The notes below the pieces were generated by a model. It saw only the letters and a program-made list of their open reading frames with translations. It made no database searches and was not told the origin of the DNA. A program made the translations under genes and the position numbers. This document shows, in pieces, positions 18,252-26,959 of a DNA stretch of 64,000 nucleotides. Every line of letters starts with the position of its first letter. Positions within the stretch are counted from its first letter, which is position 1. This DNA comes from Micromonospora costi (GTDB taxonomy: Bacteria > Actinomycetota > Actinomycetes > Mycobacteriales > Micromonosporaceae), in assembly GCF_003626655.1 (NCBI RefSeq), contig NZ_RBAN01000006.1, forward strand, positions 1-64,000, read 5' to 3'.

Positions 18252-18580
18252 TCGCGGTGCTGGCGTTGCTCGCCGGTGTGGTTCTCGGGGTGTGGCTCGA
18301 TCCCACCGTGCCCGCGGCGTTGCAGCCGTACCTGCCGATCGCCGTGGTGGCCGCGTTGGACGCGGTGTTCGGTGGGGTGCGGGCGAAGCTCGACCGGATC
18401 TTCGACGACAAGCAGTTCGTGGTGTCGTTCATCTCGAACGTGTTGGTGGCGGCGCTGATCGTGTACCTGGGTGACCAGCTCGGTGTGGGTGGTCAGTTGT
18501 CCACGGGTGTGGTGGTCGTGCTCGGGGTGCGGATTTTCGGAAATGTGGCGGCGATCCGTCGGCACCTGTTCCGGGCGTAG
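18248..18580 (+). CDS. sbp: Small basic protein Sbp (DUF1290)
   Basis: A 110-residue integral membrane protein with three hydrophobic helices (MIAVLALLAGVVLGVWL, LPIAVVAALDAVFGG, FISNVLVAALIVYLG) and the conserved DKQFVVSF stretch. In actinobacteria and Bacillus it sits near division genes; its biochemical role is unknown. ATG 18248 overlaps the previous stop as ATGA and has CCGGAGG upstream. Confidence 0.9.
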   Translation: MIAVLALLAGVVLGVWLDPTVPAALQPYLPIAVVAALDAVFGGVRAKLDRIFDDKQFVVSFISNVLVAALIVYLGDQLGVGGQLSTGVVVVLGVRIFGNVAAIRRHLFRA

Positions 18581-18590
18581 GTTCAAGGCG

Positions 18591-19583
18591 ATGAGCGACG
18601 AGCAGACCGAGACGGGTACGGGCTGGCCGCAGCCGGCGGGTCCGGGTCGGCCTGCGGGTCCGGCGGGTGAGCCGGATCCGCGGCCGGACGCGCCGGATCC
18701 GGACGAGTTGAGTCCGTTGGCGCCGGCGGGGCCGGTGGAGGAGCCGGACCGGGACGAGCGCTCGGGCGCCGGTGCGGAGCCGGTCGAGGATGTGACGGTG
18801 GCGCTGCCCACGTCGGACGAGGCGGCCGGGGAGCCGGCCGGCGACGCGGGCGAGGCCGGCGGTTCGGGCGCGTCCGCGTCGGTGCGGTCGCGGTTCTCGG
18901 CGGCGGGTGTGATGATCGCCGCGTTGCTGGCGCTGCTGGGGTTCACGCTGGTGGTGCAGTTGAAGACGACGTCGACGGATCCGACGTCGGGGGCGACGCG
19001 GCAGGAGGACCTGGTGCGGATCCTGTCGGATCTGGATGCCCGGGAGAACCGGCTGCGGCAGGACATCGCGTCGTTGGAGGAGAGCCAGCGTCAGTTGCGC
19101 TCGGGTGAGCAGGGGCGGCAGGCGGCGCTGGACGAGGCGACGCGGCGGGCGGACGAGCTGGGCATTCTGGCGGGCACGCTGCCGGCGACGGGTCCGGGGT
19201 TGAGTGTGCGGTTCGAGGCGGGCGGGAAGCCGATCTCGGCGACGCGGGTGCTGGACGCGGTGCAGGAGTTGCGGGGCGCGGGCGCGGAGGCGATGCAGAT
19301 CTCCGGTGGGGATCGGGCGACGGCGCGGATCATCGCGTCGACGTACTTCCTGGACGGGGAGAACGGGTCGTTGGTGGTGGACGGGCGGCGTCTGACGGGG
19401 CCGTACACGATCACGGTGATCGGTGATCCGGCGACGATGCGTACGGCGTTGAACATTCCGGGTGGGGTGGTGGCGTCGGTCCAGGGTGACGGCGGTAACG
19501 TGATCGTTGAGGATCGTGAGGCTGCCGAGGTTTCGGCGCTGCACGCGCCGATCAAGCTGGAACACGCCCGTCCGGTCTCCTGA
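18591..19583 (+). CDS. DUF881 protein (second copy)
   Basis: A 330-residue protein. The first ~100 residues are a disordered Pro/Glu/Gly-rich cytoplasmic tail. A membrane span (GVMIAALLALLGFTLVVQL) follows, then a coiled coil (LSDLDARENRLRQDIASLEE), then a DUF881 domain (AMQISGGDRATARIIASTYFLD ... RLTGPYTITVIGDP). It pairs with the first copy across sbp, the standard arrangement of this locus. The ribosome site is weak (AAGG). Confidence 0.88.
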   Translation: MSDEQTETGTGWPQPAGPGRPAGPAGEPDPRPDAPDPDELSPLAPAGPVEEPDRDERSGAGAEPVEDVTVALPTSDEAAGEPAGDAGEAGGSGASASVRSRFSAAGVMIAALLALLGFTLVVQLKTTSTDPTSGATRQEDLVRILSDLDARENRLRQDIASLEESQRQLRSGEQGRQAALDEATRRADELGILAGTLPATGPGLSVRFEAGGKPISATRVLDAVQELRGAGAEAMQISGGDRATARIIASTYFLDGENGSLVVDGRRLTGPYTITVIGDPATMRTALNIPGGVVASVQGDGGNVIVEDREAAEVSALHAPIKLEHARPVS

Positions 19584-19641
19584 CCGGTCGCGGCCGGCTT
19601 CGGGCCGGGTGCCCGGAGCACGATGGATGAGGGACGCGTCT

Positions 19642-20022
19642 GTGATTCCTGAGGATCTGCGATACACCGCCGAGCACGAGTGGGTGGCGGGTGACGGCAC
19701 CGGGACGGTCCGGGTCGGCATCACGCACTTCGCGCAGGACGCGCTTGGTGACATCGTGTACGTCCAGCTGCCTGATGCGGGCACGGCGGTGACGGCCGGT
19801 GACTCGCTGGGTGAGATCGAGTCGACGAAGAGTGTGTCGGAGATCTACGCGCCCGTGAGTGGCACGGTGGCCGCGCGCAACGAGGCGCTCGGCGACACCC
19901 CTGAGGTGATCAACACGGACCCGTACGGTGCGGGTTGGTTGGTGGAGATCACCCCGGACGATCCGACGGCGGTGGACGGGCTGCTGACCGCGGGCGCGTA
20001 CCGCGAGCTCACCGAGAGCTGA
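19642..20022 (+). CDS. gcvH: Glycine cleavage system H protein
   Basis: Lipoylated carrier that shuttles aminomethyl groups between GcvP and GcvT. From GTG 19642 it has 126 residues, with RYTAEHEW near the N-terminus and the lipoyl lysine in GEIESTKSVSEIYAP. GAGGGAC (19629-19635) supports this start over ATG 19627. GcvP lies 7 kb away at 27127 with its own riboswitch; gcvT is not in the window. Confidence 0.93.
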   Translation: MIPEDLRYTAEHEWVAGDGTGTVRVGITHFAQDALGDIVYVQLPDAGTAVTAGDSLGEIESTKSVSEIYAPVSGTVAARNEALGDTPEVINTDPYGAGWLVEITPDDPTAVDGLLTAGAYRELTES

Positions 20023-20063
20023 GTGTGCTTGATCCGGTGCGCCCGTTGAGTCCGCGCGTCCGG

Positions 20064-20091
20064 TTGCCCTGCATTTCGGCGCTGGCTAGGC
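20064..20091 (+). promoter_or_regulatory. Candidate promoter for the FHA/ftsR genes
   Basis: TTGCCC (20064-20069) and TAGGCT (20086-20091) are separated by 16 bases, a plausible housekeeping-sigma promoter about 145 bases before the FHA start. This would give the FHA and MerR genes expression independent of gcvH. Confidence 0.4.
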
Positions 20092-20236
20092 TCGCCCAGT
20101 CGACCGAGAACCCAATAGTTGAGCGTTGCGGAATTGCCTTCCCGGGCACGGGGAGCCAGCCGCCGGGTGTGCGACTGCCCGGCGGCCAGACCCGCCATTA
20201 CCCGACGCCGACCGAACAGATCCGTGAGGTGGTCCC

Positions 20237-20689
20237 ATGACGCGCCCAGACGACGAGTTCCCCCCACTCGACGTCACTTCGACGCTCAATCTCGGTTCGC
20301 TCGACGAAGTGCTGGAGGGGCCGGACACCGATGTGGTGCCGAGCCGGATGTCCGGTTCGTTGCCGCCGGGGATGGCGCTGCTGGTGGTTCGTCGTGGTCC
20401 GAACGCGGGTGCCCGGTTCCTGTTGGATCACGATGTGACGACCAGTGGGCGGCATCCGGACAGTGACATCTTCCTCGATGACGTGACGGTGTCGCGGCGG
20501 CACGCGGAGTTCCACCGTGACGGTGGCACGTTCACGGTGCGGGACGTGGGGAGCCTGAACGGCACCTACGTGAACCGGGAGCGGGTCGAGGCGGCCACGT
20601 TGAGCAACGGTGACGAGGTGCAGATCGGTAAGTTCCGGGTGGTGTTCATCGCCGGTCCGCGTCCGGAGGAGGAGGCCGGCCGGGGGTGA
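20237..20689 (+). CDS. FHA-domain protein, GarA/OdhI-like
   Basis: A 150-residue protein with a C-terminal FHA domain (TSGRHPDSDIFLDD, VSRRHAEF, GSLNGTYVN) that binds phosphothreonine. The N-terminal tail has Thr/Ser-rich LDVTSTLNLGSLDEV, comparable to the ETTS region that PknB phosphorylates in mycobacterial GarA. By family knowledge such proteins inhibit 2-oxoglutarate dehydrogenase and control glutamate metabolism. Overlap with the following MerR gene is 4 bases (GTGA). Confidence 0.88.
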   Translation: MTRPDDEFPPLDVTSTLNLGSLDEVLEGPDTDVVPSRMSGSLPPGMALLVVRRGPNAGARFLLDHDVTTSGRHPDSDIFLDDVTVSRRHAEFHRDGGTFTVRDVGSLNGTYVNRERVEAATLSNGDEVQIGKFRVVFIAGPRPEEEAGRG

Positions 20690-21441
20690 ACGAGCCTGCG
20701 GCCTCCACGTCACCGGGGGCGGCCCGGTCACAGCCGCTGATGAGCATCGGTGAGGTGCTGGGGCAGTTGCGGGTGGACTTCCCGGACGTCACGATCTCGA
20801 AGTTGCGGTTCCTCGAGGCCGAGGGGCTGGTCGAGCCGCAGCGGACGGCGGCGGGTTACCGCAAGTACAGCTGGGACGATGTGGCGCGGTTGCGGTTCGT
20901 GTTGACCGCGCAGCGGGACCAGTATCTGCCGTTGCGGGTGATCCGCGAGCAGTTGGCCGAGTGGGATGCGACCGGTGCGGCGCCGGGGCGGTCGCGGCCG
21001 ACGTTGGTGGCGGTGGGCCCGGGTGGTGAGGTGCCCGGTCGTGCGGCGGAGGAGCCGGCCGAGTCGTCGGAGGTGCGGCTCGGCCGGTCGGATCTGCTGG
21101 CGCGTAGCGGGTTGGCCGAGTCGACGCTGTCGGAGTTGGAGCGGCTCGGTGTGGTGGTGCCGGATCCGCCGGGTTGGTACGACGCGGATGCGTTGATCAT
21201 CGCGCGGGCGGTGGCGGGTCTGGCGGCGTACGGTCTGGAGCCGCGGCATCTGCGGGGTTATCGGACGGCGGCGGACCGGGAGGTCGGTTTGTTCGCGCAG
21301 TTGGTGGCGCCGTTGGTGCGGCAGAGTGATCCGGCGGCGCGGGCGCGGGCGGCGGAGACGGCGCGGGAGTTGGTGGCGCTGTCGCAGCAGTTGCACGCGG
21401 CGTTGGTGCGGGTGGGTCTGCGGTCGACGCTGGGCCGGTGA
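20686..21441 (+). CDS. ftsR: MerR-family regulator, FtsR-like
   Basis: A 251-residue protein with a MerR winged helix (MSIGEVLGQLRVDFPDVTISKLRFLEAEGLVEPQRTA) and a long second half carrying another helical DNA-binding-like segment (RSDLLARSGLAESTLSELERLGVV). Position directly after the FHA gene and length fit FtsR, described in Corynebacterium as an activator of ftsZ. The assignment rests on family and gene order. Confidence 0.82.
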   Translation: MNEPAASTSPGAARSQPLMSIGEVLGQLRVDFPDVTISKLRFLEAEGLVEPQRTAAGYRKYSWDDVARLRFVLTAQRDQYLPLRVIREQLAEWDATGAAPGRSRPTLVAVGPGGEVPGRAAEEPAESSEVRLGRSDLLARSGLAESTLSELERLGVVVPDPPGWYDADALIIARAVAGLAAYGLEPRHLRGYRTAADREVGLFAQLVAPLVRQSDPAARARAAETARELVALSQQLHAALVRVGLRSTLGR

Positions 21442-21622
21442 GGGTCGGTGTGGGCGGTGTGCGGAAAGATCTGCGTCGGGAAGCGTGCCGTAGGCTTGCG
21501 GGGGTAACCCCTTTCTGGCGCGGGCGTGGTGCGGGTAGCGCGTGGGACGGCCGTGTCGCGGTCCGTGTACCGTGCAGGGAAGGGCGCGGTGCGGCGTAGG
21601 TGACAACGACACGGAGGCGGCG

Positions 21623-22087
21623 GTGCGCGAGCTGAGCGTGGTCGGGGTTCGGGTGGAGCTGCCCAGCAACCAGCCGATCGTCCTGCTCAGGGAGGTCGAG
21701 GGGGACCGCTATCTGCCGATCTGGATCGGCGCGGTCGAGGCGACGGCGATCGCTTACGAGCAGCAGGGGGTCAAGCCGGCCCGCCCGTTGACGCATGATC
21801 TTCTGAGGGACGTGTTGGCGGCGCTGGACGCGCCGTTGCGGGCGGTGGAGATCACCGAGCTCAAGGAGAACGTCTTCTACGCCGATCTGTTGATCGGTGA
21901 CGGGGTGCGGGTGTCGGCGCGGCCGAGCGATTCGATCGCGTTGGCGTTGCGGGTGGGTGCTCCCATTCGTTGTGCCGAGCAGGTCCTCAGCGAGGCGGGG
22001 ATCGTCATCCCGGACGAGCAGGAGGACGAGGTGGAGAAGTTCCGCGAGTTCCTGGAGCAGGTGCGTCCGGAGGACTTCGCGGGCTGA
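21623..22087 (+). CDS. DUF151 bifunctional nuclease-family protein
   Basis: A 154-residue protein matching the BFN domain: VRVELPSNQPIVLLREVEG, YLPIWIGAVEATAIAYEQQG, RPLTHDLLRDVLAAL, VSARPSDSIALALRVGAPI. Plant and bacterial members cleave DNA and RNA in vitro; the cellular role in actinobacteria is unclear. GGAGG (21613-21617) supports GTG 21623. The 180 bases before it show no gene. Confidence 0.9.
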   Translation: MRELSVVGVRVELPSNQPIVLLREVEGDRYLPIWIGAVEATAIAYEQQGVKPARPLTHDLLRDVLAALDAPLRAVEITELKENVFYADLLIGDGVRVSARPSDSIALALRVGAPIRCAEQVLSEAGIVIPDEQEDEVEKFREFLEQVRPEDFAG

Positions 22088-22300
22088 GCGGTGGCTCGGG
22101 CCGGCGGTGGCCGGTCGGGTCGGTTGCGACGGGCGTCACGGTGGGTGACGTGGTGCCGTCTGTGATGATCTTCGTGTGGCTGCGCGGCGTGTCGCGCCGG
22201 TTTCTCCGTGGTAACTCCCGGGCATCGCTATAGGGTTGCCGTGTCGAGGGGTCGCGTCCCGGAAACGACGCGGCACCGCACGGACGGGGAGGTTGTCCGG

Positions 22301-22891
22301 ATGCACGAGCCGCGGAATTCCGATCCGGGTACAGGGCAGGACGAGCCGGGTGTGGCGCCGCCGGGGTCGGCGACGGACAGTGACGGTTCGGTGGGCTACC
22401 GGGGTGTGACGGCCTGCCACGCGGTGGGGATCTCCTACCGGCAGTTGGACTACTGGGCCCGTACGGGTCTGGTGGTGCCGAGCGTTCGGGACGCGTCGGG
22501 TTCGGGGACGCAGCGGCTGTACTCGTTCCGCGACCTGGTGGTGTTGAAGGTCGTGAAGCGTCTGCTGGATGCCGGGGTGTCGTTGCAGAACATCCGTAAG
22601 GCGATCGAGGCGTTGCGGTCGCGGGGTGTCGAGGACCTGGCGGGGATCACGCTGATCTCGGACGGGACGACGGTGTACGAGTGCCGGTCGCCGGAGGAGG
22701 TCGTGGACCTGTTGCAGGGCGGCCAGGGTGTGTTCGGCATCGCGATCGGTGGGGCGTTCAAGGAGATCCAGGGTTCGTTGTCGCATCTGCCGGCGGAGCC
22801 GGCGGCGGGAGCTGCGAGTGAGCCCGCGGTGGCGGCGGATCCGGTGGGTGACGAGTTGGCGGCCCGGCGGGCGCGTCGGCGGGCGGGCTGA
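22301..22891 (+). CDS. MerR-family regulator (second of the block)
   Basis: A 196-residue protein. It contains YRGVTACHAVGISYRQLDYWARTGLVVPS, then LYSFRDLVVLKVVKRLLDAGVSLQNIRKAIEAL, and ends in an Ala-rich tail. It is the final member of the conserved block. GGGGAGG upstream of ATG 22301 sets the start, and a CTATAGGGT sequence at 22229-22237 may be its -10 region. Confidence 0.87.
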   Translation: MHEPRNSDPGTGQDEPGVAPPGSATDSDGSVGYRGVTACHAVGISYRQLDYWARTGLVVPSVRDASGSGTQRLYSFRDLVVLKVVKRLLDAGVSLQNIRKAIEALRSRGVEDLAGITLISDGTTVYECRSPEEVVDLLQGGQGVFGIAIGGAFKEIQGSLSHLPAEPAAGAASEPAVAADPVGDELAARRARRRAG

Positions 22892-23583
22892 GGGCTCGCG
22901 TTTTGGCGTCGTGACGACCGCCCGGCGGCTGACCGCCTGAGCGTTCCCGCGACTGCGGCCGGTCCAGGCCGGGCGAGCGGTCGTGATCCGCGCCGGGGTC
23001 GCTGATGCGATGGCGTGACCGGTCACGTGGGCGAGAACGGGCCTCGGCGGTCGGTGGCCTGCCGGCCGCGGTGCGGTCGTCTGTGACCGTGGGTGCGCGC
23101 GACGCGCCGATGGTTGTCGCAATTTTCGTGGTGACGCTGCGTGACCGTTGGTGGGTGTCGCGGGGGGTGGTCGCCCGTTCGGGCTGGCGGGCCGTCCTGC
23201 CGGTGGATCATGGCTCGTCGGGTCGGGTGGTGCTGGTCAGGCGATCGGCCGACGGGTGTCCGTGGTGGTCAGTGGCGGTCGAGGGACCGGACAGCGGTGG
23301 TGGCGGCGGTCGTTCCGGAGTGGACGGTGGCCTCCCGACGGTGACGTCCCGTGGTGCGGTGGTCGCGGTTGGTGGTGGCGACGGTCGCTCGTTTCGTGAC
23401 TGTGCGTGGTGGACGGTGTCGGGAATCCGATAGGGGGGCCATGACCGCGCGGACGCGACACGCTATGGTCCGACACGCGGTCGCCCCGGGGCCGGTGTCG
23501 CCTTCGCCACCGGTAGCGGCGGCCCGACCGATGCCCCTCCGCGCCACCCCCGCGCGAACCCCTCCAGTGTGGAAGGAACAACC
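22892..23583. other. 692-bp region without a convincing gene
   Basis: The stretch is GC-rich and full of GTGAC/GGTGG words. Short open frames (for example 23005-23433) have skewed Arg/Gly/Val composition and no ribosome site, so I do not call them. A perfect 14-bp palindrome CGTGACCGGTCACG lies at 23014-23027. TATGGT at 23464-23469 could be the -10 box of the globin operon downstream. Confidence 0.5.
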
Positions 23584-23982
23584 GTGACGGTTACGGAAGA
23601 GACCACCCCCGTCTCGCACTACGAGCGGATCGGTGGTGCCAGCTCGGTGAAGGCGGCCGTCGAGCTGTTCTACGACAAGGTGCTCGCCGACCCGGCGCTC
23701 GCCGGCTACTTCGCCGACGTGGACATGGTCGGCCAGCGCCGGCACCTCGCGCTGATGCTGACCGTGGTGCTGGGCGGTCCGAACGAGTACACCGGCCGCG
23801 GGCTGGCCGAGGCGCACCAGCCGTTGAACATCCCGGTGGCGCACTACGCGAAGGTCGGTGAGCACCTCATCGTCACGCTGACCGAGTTGGGTGTGCCGGC
23901 CGACATCCTGGCGGACGTGCGGACCGTGCTGGCCGACGTGCAGGACCAGGTGGTGGCCGCCGGGACCCGTCCGGGCGTCTGA
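23584..23982 (+). CDS. glbN: Truncated haemoglobin, group I (trHbN type)
   Basis: A 132-residue 2-on-2 globin. It has YERIGG near the N-terminus, a B-helix Tyr in ELFYDKV, the heme-binding proximal His in EAHQPLNI, and HYAKVGEHLI. Group I members detoxify nitric oxide with bound oxygen. GGAAGGA (23571-23577) precedes GTG 23584. The flavohaemoglobin starts two bases after its stop, so both act in one operon, probably in NO or low-oxygen defence. Confidence 0.9.
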   Translation: MTVTEETTPVSHYERIGGASSVKAAVELFYDKVLADPALAGYFADVDMVGQRRHLALMLTVVLGGPNEYTGRGLAEAHQPLNIPVAHYAKVGEHLIVTLTELGVPADILADVRTVLADVQDQVVAAGTRPGV

Positions 23983-23984
23983 AC

Positions 23985-25160
23985 GTGGACGTCGCACGGC
24001 TCAAGCAGAGCTGGTCCCTGGTCGCCGCGCACGGCGACCAGGTGCCGCTCTACTTCTACTCGACGCTGTTCCTGAGCCATCCCGAGACCCGGCAGATGTT
24101 CCCCACGAACATGGCGGGTCAGCGGGACCGGCTCGTCACCGCGTTGGCGCACATCGTGACCAACGTCGACCAGGTGGACCGGCTCGTCGGGTTCCTGCAG
24201 GACCTCGGCGCCGACCACCGCAAGTTCGCGGTGCGTCCGGAGCACTACCCGGCCGTCGGTGAGGCGCTGGTGGCCACGTTGCAGCACTTCCTCGGCGAGC
24301 AGTGGACCGAGGAGCTGGCTCAGGACTGGACGGCCGCGTACGGGCTGGTGTCGAAGGTGATGATCGACGCCGCGCAGGCCGCGGAGGCGGTGAACCCGCC
24401 CTGGTGGGTCGCCGAGATCGTGGCGCACGAGCGGCGGGCGTTCGACGTGGCGGTGCTGACGCTGCGTCCGCAGTACCTGCTTCCGTTCACGCCGGGGCAG
24501 TCGATCGGTGTGTCGCATCCGGCGGTGCGGTCGTGGCGGTACTACTCGCCGGCGAACGCGCCGCGCGCGGACGGCACGTTGGAGTTGCACGTGCGGGCCG
24601 CGCCGGGCGGTGTGGTGTCGTCGCGGCTGGTGTACGGGTGCGCGGTCGGTGACCAGGTGCATCTGGCGGCGCCGGTCGGGGACCGGTTGACGTTGTGGTC
24701 GGCCGGATCGAGCGACCTGCTGCTGCTGGCCGGTGGCACCGGCTGGGCGCCGGTGAAGGCCCTCGTGGAGCAGGTCGCGGCGGAGGGTTCCCGCCGGCGG
24801 GTGGACCTGTACGTGGGTGCCCGGTCCCGCAGCGAGTTCTACGACACGGACGCGATCGACAAGTTGGCGTCGTCGTGCCCGTGGCTGACGGTGACCTACG
24901 TGGTCGGTGTGGACTTCCAGCGGCCGGGGGAGATGGTGCACGCCGTGGACCGGGCGTTGGCCGACGGTGACTGGCGGTCCCGGCACGTGTACGTGTGCGG
25001 CTCGGACGAGATGGTCGGCTACTCGGTGCAGGCGTTGACGCGGGCCGGCTACCACGCCGGTCAGGTGCACCACGAGGGGTTCGGCAAGCACTGGTACGGG
25101 CCGGCGTGGCGGTCGGCGGTGGACGCCGCCGCCCCTGACAACTCGGGAGGTGCGCGGTGA
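23985..25160 (+). CDS. Flavohaemoglobin-like protein (globin plus FAD/NAD reductase)
   Basis: A 391-residue protein, close to the ~396 of E. coli Hmp. The globin domain (1-~140) has MFPTNMAGQRDRL and the proximal His in VRPEHYPAVGEAL. The reductase half has the FAD motif RYYSPANA, the NAD(P)H loop LLLAGGTGWAPVKAL and YVCGSDEMV. The expected reaction is nitric oxide dioxygenation to nitrate. It is coupled to glbN upstream and overlaps the DivIVA-like gene as GTGA downstream. Confidence 0.88.
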   Translation: MDVARLKQSWSLVAAHGDQVPLYFYSTLFLSHPETRQMFPTNMAGQRDRLVTALAHIVTNVDQVDRLVGFLQDLGADHRKFAVRPEHYPAVGEALVATLQHFLGEQWTEELAQDWTAAYGLVSKVMIDAAQAAEAVNPPWWVAEIVAHERRAFDVAVLTLRPQYLLPFTPGQSIGVSHPAVRSWRYYSPANAPRADGTLELHVRAAPGGVVSSRLVYGCAVGDQVHLAAPVGDRLTLWSAGSSDLLLLAGGTGWAPVKALVEQVAAEGSRRRVDLYVGARSRSEFYDTDAIDKLASSCPWLTVTYVVGVDFQRPGEMVHAVDRALADGDWRSRHVYVCGSDEMVGYSVQALTRAGYHAGQVHHEGFGKHWYGPAWRSAVDAAAPDNSGGAR

Positions 25161-25849
25161 GCGCGACGCCGATCAGCAGGTACGACGGGATGCCGGTGTC
25201 CGGTGGCGTCCAGGTGCGGATGACTTCCGACCGGGTGCGCCGGTGGGAGTTCGCGGCGGCGTCGTTCACCCGGCGGGGCTACGACAACGCCGACGTGGAC
25301 CGGTTCCGGATGCAGGTCGCCGACGAGCTGGATCTGCTGGCGGCGCAGATCGCGAACCTGCGGGCCGAGAACGAGCGGCTCACCGACCGGGTGGAGCTGC
25401 ACCGGCACGGGGTGATCCCGAGCAAGAACGCGGCGGCGAACGTGCCGGCGGCGAAGGAGGTGAACCTGCTCTCGGCGGCGCAGCGGGAGGCGGAGCAGAT
25501 CATCGCGCAGGCGCACGACTACGCGCGACGGGTCGCCGAGTACGCCCGGACGCAGTACGAGAGCTACATGCGGGCGGCCGCGGAGGAGGCGAAGCAGGAG
25601 GCCGAGCGGGCGGTGCAGGAGTACCGCAGCGCGGCGGGGCCGAGCTTCGACGATTCGGTGGCCACGCGGGAGGCGTTGCGGATCTTCGGCGAGATGATGA
25701 TCTCGCACATGCAGGCCGCGGCGCGGCACCTCGACGACGGCAGTGAGCAGTTGTCGCGCACCATGAGCCGGCTGGTCGGGGAGGCCGGGCAGGCGGTGGG
25801 TGTGGGCGGCGGGGGGCAGACCGCGCTGCCGCGCCACCAGCAGCGCTGA
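25157..25849 (+). CDS. DivIVA-domain coiled-coil protein
   Basis: A 230-residue protein with a DivIVA-type N-terminus (VRRWEFAAASFTRRGYDNADVDRFRMQVADELDLLAAQ) and long coiled coils (EAEQIIAQAHDYARRVAEYAR, EEAKQEAERAVQEYRSAAG). DivIVA proteins mark curved membranes and poles in actinobacteria, but this one is shorter than the essential DivIVA. Translational coupling to a flavohaemoglobin is unexpected. Confidence 0.82.
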   Translation: MSATPISRYDGMPVSGGVQVRMTSDRVRRWEFAAASFTRRGYDNADVDRFRMQVADELDLLAAQIANLRAENERLTDRVELHRHGVIPSKNAAANVPAAKEVNLLSAAQREAEQIIAQAHDYARRVAEYARTQYESYMRAAAEEAKQEAERAVQEYRSAAGPSFDDSVATREALRIFGEMMISHMQAAARHLDDGSEQLSRTMSRLVGEAGQAVGVGGGGQTALPRHQQR

Positions 25850-25946
25850 GGCGAGGGCCGGTCCGCCCCGACGTGGTGGACCGGCCGCCCCCGTCGGTGG
25901 GGTGGTCCGTGTGCCCGGTGGGCGTACGGGCTTGTGCTGAGGCAGC

Positions 25947-26846
25947 ATGGACGGCGTGAGCGAGATGATCGGCGCGCTGGTCGACCGGGTGGCCGGCGGT
26001 GGCGTCGTGGTGCTGAGCGGGGCGGGCCTGTCGACCGAGTCGGGTATTCCGGACTACCGGGGGCCCAGCGGGGCGGCGCGGCGGCACACCCCGATGACGT
26101 ACCAGACGTTCACGCGGGATCCGCTGGCGCGGCGCCGCTACTGGGCGCGTAGCCACCTGGGGTGGCGGTTGATGGCCCGGGCCGAGCCGAACGACGGGCA
26201 CCGGGCGGTGGCCCGGTTGCAGCGGGCCGGCCTGGTCGACGCGGTGATCACCCAGAACGTCGACGGTCTGCACACGGCGGCGGGCAGCACCGGGGTGGTG
26301 GAGTTGCACGGCCGGCTCGACGAGGTGGTCTGCCTCGACTGCGGCAACCAGACGTCCCGGGAGGAGCTGGACCGGCGGCTGCGGGAGGCCAACCCGGGCT
26401 TCGACGCGCGGGTCGCCGCCGTCAACCCCGACGGTGACGTGGATCTCGACGACGCCGAGGTGGCCGGGTTCCGTACGGTCGACTGCACGTTCTGCCGCAC
26501 GGGCACGCTGAAGCCGGATGTGGTGTTCTTCGGGGAGACGGTGCCCGCGCCGCGGGTGGCGCGGTGTTTCGCGCTGGTGGAGCGGGCGCGGCTGCTGCTG
26601 GTGCTGGGTTCGTCGTTGACGGTGATGTCGGGCCGACGGTTCGTGCTGCGCGCGGCGAAACTCGGCATTCCCGTGGTGATCGTGAACCAGGGGCCGACGC
26701 GGGGTGACGGGTACGCGGCGTTGACGGTGGACGCGCCGCTGGGCCGGGTGCTGCCGGCGGTGGCCGACCGGGCGGTCGGGCCGCTGCCGGGCGGGCTGTC
26801 CCGGCCGGGCACGGCGGGCGCCCCGGTGGCCGCCGCGGCAGGCTAG
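25947..26846 (+). CDS. Sir2-family NAD-dependent deacylase
   Basis: A 299-residue sirtuin. NAD site GAGLSTESGIPDYRG, the TQNVDGLH block, catalytic His in VELHGRLDE, and a zinc site from CLDCG and CTFCRTG (two C-x2-C pairs) are intact, then GSSLTVMSGR. The expected role is removal of acyl groups from lysines, for instance on acetyl-CoA synthetase. ATG 25947 or GTG 25956 may be the start. A tandem 22-bp repeat covers the stop. Confidence 0.9.
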   Translation: MDGVSEMIGALVDRVAGGGVVVLSGAGLSTESGIPDYRGPSGAARRHTPMTYQTFTRDPLARRRYWARSHLGWRLMARAEPNDGHRAVARLQRAGLVDAVITQNVDGLHTAAGSTGVVELHGRLDEVVCLDCGNQTSREELDRRLREANPGFDARVAAVNPDGDVDLDDAEVAGFRTVDCTFCRTGTLKPDVVFFGETVPAPRVARCFALVERARLLLVLGSSLTVMSGRRFVLRAAKLGIPVVIVNQGPTRGDGYAALTVDAPLGRVLPAVADRAVGPLPGGLSRPGTAGAPVAAAAG

Positions 26847-26882
26847 ACCGGCCCCCGCGGCAGGCTAGACCGGCCCCCGCGG
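26833..26882. repeat. 22-bp tandem duplication spanning the sirtuin stop codon
   Basis: Two exact copies of a 22-bp unit beginning CCGCGGCAGGCTAG lie at 26833-26854 and 26855-26876, followed by six bases of a third. The first copy contains the TAG stop of the sirtuin gene. It looks like a recent slippage duplication. Confidence 0.85.
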
Positions 26883-26959
26883 TCGCTCATGATCGCTGTG
26901 CCGGGGGACGACGGCGGTGGGAAACCCGCGCGCTGGTAGCGTTGACCCTGCCGGTAACA

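Noticed and set aside
23005..23433. 142-residue open frame between merR and the globin operon
   Set aside because: Composition is Arg/Val/Gly-biased and no ribosome site or domain pattern is seen.
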